Assembly (NCBI GenBank): GCA_002914805.1
Contig: JXTB01000332.1
Coordinates: forward strand, 10,722-74,721
Source of the DNA: Parasponia andersonii
Lineage: Eukaryota > Streptophyta > Magnoliopsida > Rosales > Cannabaceae
Direction of reading: 5' to 3'
Length of the DNA: 64,000 bases
Every line of letters starts with the position of its first letter. Within the stretch, counting starts at the first letter, position 1. The notes under the pieces were generated by a model. The model was not told the DNA's origin. It saw only the letters and a program-made list of their open reading frames with translations, and made no database searches. Positions 58,803 to 64,000 of the stretch are shown here, piece by piece. The position numbers and the translations under genes were made by a program.

Positions 58803-60420
58803 ATATTAAACTAATTAGACAAACCTATTATTTTCTTATATTAAATATGAATTATTTCATAGACTCTAAAAATTAATCAAAACCATTCTAGGAAGACACA
58901 ACTTTTTCTTCATTATTTTCCAAAAATTTTCTGATCAAGTTTCAATACTTAACCTCTTCACCACAGTCCCAATCCTCCTAACGGGATTCGGATTTCACGT
59001 TAATAGTGTGCAATAAGCCGCCAAAAAAAAAATAATAAACAAAAAATGAGTAGAAAGTAAATCAAAATAGAAAATCAATGACTTAAAGGCAAGGGACTTG
59101 ATCTAGTTCACCGAAGCTTGGTGAACGTTCGATCCAATCTAAGAGCGTTTGAGTTGTACTCAAGCAATTTTTCAGAGATAGAGAGAGAAAGTTTAAATTA
59201 TCTAGAGCAAGAACGAGGAAGAGAGGAAGAGCACATACAGAGTGGATTTTTATGCTGAAACTTTAATGATAACTTCTATTGAGTTTTGTAGGATCAAAAG
59301 AAAGAGGGAGAAATAGAACAAAGATAAAAAAAATAGTATTTTTCTTTTAAAAACATCGTACAAAAAATAACATAAGCCATCCAATCGTACTTTTGGTATT
59401 CTTTTGTGAAAGATAGTGCGGGATGTCATTTATCCTATTATTTATCAAATTCTGTAAAAAGTAGTGCTTAGCCACTTATCCCATATTTCCCCTTCGATCT
59501 CATATAATGGCTGAAAAAGATGGAAACAAAATTAGACCAGTACCACTTATTATACTTTTATACCCAACTAATTATTATTATTATTTTTCTTCTTCTTCTT
59601 CTTTTCCCATTTTTAAAATATATTTTAAGAATGATCATTTTCTTTGCTCTAAATATTTATGGAGTTTTGGTTTTCAAAACAATCTTATTTGTTTAATTGT
59701 TTGTTCCCCGCCAAGTCAATTCCAAAGAGAAGTTTACTTGCTTAAGGTGGTAGTTAAGAGAGTGTAAGAAGCTGTTGTTAAGTTTGATTTATGTATCTTA
59801 AAATCAACAAAAGATTTGATGAGAAAGATATTCCTAGTCTACAGAGACATGTCTGTTGTCAATTTTCCACAAGAACAAAGTACTATGTGTATTATGTTGT
59901 AAAAGCTAAATCCTCTATGTTTTTGGATAAATAATTCTTTGTAAATTTTTAGTAGAAGTTGGTTCACTTGAGGTTAAGGGTTGAAATTACGTGGTTATTA
60001 TTCTTGTAATTCTATTTGTAGTGGCTGTATGCAGAGAAATTTAATATTTTATTGATGGACAATTTTTTTGTGATACAATTCTTTCTTTTCATTATCATAT
60101 TTTGCCTTAGTTAATTTTGTTTTTGTTTTCTAAATAGCTAGCTGCAGACACACAGATAATATTAATAACAGGACAAATGAGAAATGGCGTCAAAGTTGTA
60201 TAATAGAATTGACGTGTTAAGCATTATAATGACAGTTTTTCACTGACATCAAAGGCTAAACGTCATAGGACATAATACATACAGCATCGGTTCTTCTAGA
60301 ATTTTCATATCTTGTTAGTTCTCAACCAACATAAAAAATGTTAAAACTTGTTGGTAAAATTAGTAGTTTAAGCTCATAGCAGTTGATCTTTATGTAAAAA
60401 GAATTTTTTATTAATAAAAT
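58803..60420. other. Intergenic sequence
   Basis: No supported gene. A stretch near 59,685-59,765 ('caagtcaattccaaagagaa') weakly resembles 57,995-58,055, hinting at a shared old repeat. The Met-start frame at 59,507-59,767 has a Tyr/Ser low-complexity run and no domain. Confidence 0.4.
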
Positions 60421-62100
60421 AAATTATTATTCAGTAATTATTTTGTAAAATCCTAAATTTAATTAGTTTAAGTAAGTAATTTTAAGATTAAGGGTATTTT
60501 GGTAATTTTATATTTTTAGATTAATTAAAGAAAATATCCGGATTAATTCAAATTAAAGTATTGGAGTCGAACCTAGACAAAATAAAGTCTAAGTGTATTG
60601 GGATAAAAGTGAAAAAAGAAATATAAACCGGGGACAAAAATGTAAGTAAAGAAGGACTAAAGTAAAAAGAATTTTCTAAAAATTGTGGCAAAAGTGGAAT
60701 TATGAGAAGTTTTTTGGTCAAACCAGAGGTTGACACATATCCCACTATATACAGTTTCTGAAATTGCATTTAAATCCTAATTTTCCTTTTTCTTCTTCGA
60801 CAAAGTCCCCCAAGCACCACTCTATTACTGTTCATCTGAGACTACATCAGCTACCATCGTGCCTCATGCGCTTGCTCGCCGTTATGAGAAGACACCAACA
60901 AAGTAGCATCGGGTGCCGCCGCCGTGAAACGCTGCCTCTTTGTCAGAGTTACAGGCTGTCGAAAATCACGCCACCGAATCGGAAAAGTGGCCACCATTTT
61001 GTCATCCAATGTCTGCTTGTCTCACTTCTGGTACCGTTGGCCTCATCTCATTATCGCCATCATTTCTCGATCACCCACGGCCGCTAACTCAGCTCCAGTG
61101 AGAAGTTGGTTATTATATCAATATTTTATTATTAAATTTTATAGTATTTTTATAATTCTTTCGGAAATGAATTATTTTGTCCGAGAAAATTATATTATGT
61201 TAAATAGGAGAATGAAATAAGGAATATCATGATTTTGAAGTGTTAAAAGTTCAGAAATGCATTAATTATCGAATTGAAAATGTGGCATTTTTCTAATTAT
61301 TTTTAAAATGTTGTATTTTTATATTTTTTGATTTTTGAGCCCATTTGATGCTCGGGACCTCAAAAATCTAAGATTTCGTTTGAAAATTCATTCTTTCAAA
61401 TGAACGTGTCGAGATCCAAAAACGATTGTCTGAGCAACTAAGTGACCAACTAAAAACTTTCTAACGTCGTTAGCTCGGTATAATTACATTTCGAGGTAAG
61501 GATTCAATTGTCTTGTTTTCTATTATTTTTCATTAAAATTGGAATTTATTGTGAAAAGTAAAATTTTGTGATTTTATTAAATTAAATTGTTTGAATAAAT
61601 ATTTTAGTAAATCGTGAACTTGTGAAACATTATTGACTGCTCTAGATATTTTACATATGATTTTGTACAACTTTTATACTTGGGATTTATTTAAACCATA
61701 GGGACTGTACTATTGGACTTTTAATGTACAAAATAGATTTATTTAAAAATCAAAGTATGTCTAGAATATTATTAAATAGTTATTTATATTGCTCATCGTA
61801 TTGCATATACTATCGGATCATACATGAGGTATATCTTAGGCATCGCGGTGTTTAGTGAATGGCTATTGTTCCTGTCATCGGTGAAAGCCTGTAAACCCGC
61901 ACAGAATTTTTCTGATTACCCCTATTCAGTAGGCATAGACATTCAATTTTCCCTCCGCTTTGATAGGATTAGACACATGGATGTCCTTCAAATTTTCTAT
62001 GATTAGATATCAGGCAAAGAGTATTCAACTAGCCCAGACCCCTTTTGGTTGAATTTCCAATGGGCCTAACGGTAAGATTATCATTGGGTCTTATAATTTT
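60421..62100 (+). mobile_element. LTR-like relic, possibly of a chromovirus-type gypsy element
   Basis: The pattern resembles the long LTRs of plant Tekay/Del-type chromoviruses: an AT-rich lead with 'aagggtattttggtaatttt', a less AT-rich transcribed-looking section with 'cttcttcgac' and short GC-rich words (60,780-61,090), then 'cgttagctcggtataatta' followed by a splice-donor-like 'gaggtaagg' at about 61,493. No TG/CA ends or target duplication were fixed. The 107-codon frame at 60,764-61,087 has no known domain and is not called as a gene. Confidence 0.3.
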
Positions 62101-62299
62101 TTATCTTTTTGTTTTAAAGTTTAAACTATTTTTTTTAAAAAAAAAAACATATTCTTATACTATAAATACCTTACACTTTGATGAACGTCTAATTATGTAC
62201 ATTTATTATCGGATTAGATCATCATTATACACTTAGAGTTTCATTAAATTCCCTAATTTAAAGAATTTTTGGAGACATAGGTATAAAAGCAAGAATTAC

Positions 62300-63835
62300 C
62301 TCTAATTTGTGCTAAATATTCGTTTCTGCGCAGGTTTCGTAAAATAGGCACAGATTCTAAACTACATGGGATTTTGATCCAATTCTTAAACTCATAGATT
62401 CTGGACTCAATTATTCACTAAGTTCAATTCACAAGATCTGCCTAGATTATTTCAAAATTTATCTCAAATGGACAACATTATAAATTAGACTGCACTCACG
62501 TTCAGTCCGACACCCTTTATTGTTTGGCCCATTCTTATCTCATTACAATCTCAAATAAAGTGATTCTTGATGCTAAGGATACATAAACAAAATTATTTAG
62601 ATAATTTGTTCTTTGAGAAAATTCAAAAGAAGCTGAAATATGGGTAAAAATATCGGATCTTTCCACATGATAAGATTAGTAACTGATTTTGACTCAGCAG
62701 AACCTAGCTTCACCAATTTTGCTATAAGTCAAGAAATAAATCTTCAATAGATGCAATTTTGGTGGCATACGACTCCTAAGAGATAAGGCTTTAAGTTTTT
62801 TTCTTTGATCAAGATATTTCTCGTCCAAATTCATAAAGTTTCAGATACATCTTTGGGAGAGGCTAAATCTACCAAAACAAGTTGCCAACTTGTTCTTATC
62901 TTTAGTTTACAAATTTTAACTTTGTATCTCTAGATTTTCCTATAAATAGATGCTTAAGATAGGCTTAGGAGGCATCTTGGTTTTGTAAACTAGATCACTC
63001 TCTTTTATTCTCCTCTTGTTATTCATGATATTTTAATCTTACTTTGCCTTTAAAATAGTAAGAGTTTTATGTTTATAGTTATGTTCATATTGTGTTCATA
63101 TTTGTTATTCTTCTTCATCATGTTTAATTAATCTTGTATGTTGCTAAGATGAAAGAGTAAACCTCTTGAGAGAAAGATAGGTATAATCTAAACTCTAGGT
63201 AGACTTCATTATTTATATCTTTTAATCACTGTTATGCATGTGCTATTTAATTTTCTTAATCAATCGTAGTACCCTCCTTGTTATGTGGTGAGTCTTGATT
63301 CATTGTAGTCAATTATTGGCACAACAAATACTTAATTTATTTTGTACCGGTTGTGCTAGGAAGGGATTTTGATTTGTTGTGGACATAAGGTGGCACCATG
63401 AATGCTTGACCACATTTACAAATGTTGGCGTTATAAAAAAAAAGATAATTAAGAAAACTAATTTAATCATATAGATAACTAATAATGGACATTTAACGAT
63501 TAATCTTCCAATTGGAACCTCCGTCGTGTGTGGATTCCAATTGAGTAATAAAAGAGTTTAGTTTATACTTATTTGATATACCTAAGAGTGGATCCCCTAA
63601 TCTTAGCGATTGTTTAATTCTATAACTTCATATCGTTATATTTCAGTCACTTTGTTTCATATTGTCATAATCATCCTACAATATACTTCTTCCTATCATT
63701 TTTATTCTTGTAATATATATGTTATGGTATTTTATTATTCACTAACCTTCCTGTGGATTGACTTTGGTCATACCGAGTAATTTATTACTTTGACACTCCT
63801 GCACTTGGGAAAAGACTTCATTAATTTGAATCAAT
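62300..63835 (+). mobile_element. LTR-like relic of a gypsy-type element
   Basis: A TATAAATA box at 62,941-62,948 is followed by a leader-like region. The far end 'ttcctgtggattgactttgg' plus 'ctcctgcacttggga' (63,749-63,810) resembles the conserved 3' end of Athila-like and related LTRs ('..gtgggatcgac..tgcacttg'). Ends and internal region are undefined, and no ORF is present. Confidence 0.35.
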
Positions 63836-64000
63836 CACACTCTTACCTCTTTTTTTAGAATATAATTTTCAAATACTCTCTTATTCTCTCATTCTTTCTC
63901 TCTAAATCTCTAATTATATTCACAATTTTATCTTTATCTCTCTCATCTAATTATTATTTACTAATTATTAGTAATTATATTTTATAGTCTCCAAACTCTC
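63836..64000. other. Short AT-rich sequence at window end
   Basis: Contains CT-rich words ('tctctctaaatctctaatt') and no feature. Confidence 0.4.

Noticed and set aside
60764..61087. 107-codon plus-strand ORF with Arg/His/Ser content
   Set aside because: Less AT-rich than its neighbours but with no domain similarity; it lies within an LTR-like stretch.

Overview
The window is AT-rich nuclear DNA of a flowering plant, most likely a eudicot. The evidence is a spliced CDPK-related kinase gene with short GT-AG introns, an intron-less nuclear tRNA-Arg, and several plant transposon classes: a Ty3/gypsy element of the Tat lineage, L1-type LINEs with a C-terminal RNase H, a Helitron with a companion RPA gene, and solo LTRs. 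I cannot name the species. One base (28,367) is an N.

Layout. 1-13,648 is retrotransposon territory: a truncated LTR copy (1-576), then a decayed Tat/Retand-type Ty3/gypsy element on the minus strand (1,274-13,648). That element has a 5' LTR with TATA box, PBS, gag (split by a later 1,655-bp solo LTR with an exact 5-bp target duplication), protease, RNase H, integrase, a minisatellite-like spacer, an antisense ORF with its own AATAAA signal, a pyrimidine tract in the PPT position, and a 3' LTR. Its reverse transcriptase core is missing and replaced by a short GC-rich segment.

14,246-14,318 is a tRNA-Arg(ACG). 15,077-20,038 (minus) is the only intact protein-coding gene: an 11-exon CDPK-related kinase of 576 residues, closest by recollection to Arabidopsis CRK1. 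20,039-29,600 is mostly intergenic with LTR-like debris. 29,610-31,255 is a 5'-truncated LINE (plus), 32,555-32,870 an isolated gypsy RT fragment (minus), and 35,113-38,806 a second, longer LINE (minus). 41,580-44,400 is a strikingly T-rich non-coding block, followed by an A-rich block. The A-rich block holds a 329-bp tandem duplication and a decayed Helitron (Rep/helicase 46,459-51,131, then an RPA-like gene 51,300-53,751). 54,083-55,988 is another solo LTR. The last 8 kb are AT-rich repeats and two further LTR-like stretches.

Only the kinase and the tRNA look functional. The kinase is expected to be a membrane-anchored Ser/Thr kinase with degenerate EF-hands. All transposon ORFs are broken by stops, frameshifts or lost catalytic motifs. 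No bacterial-type defence system, CRISPR array or operon is present.
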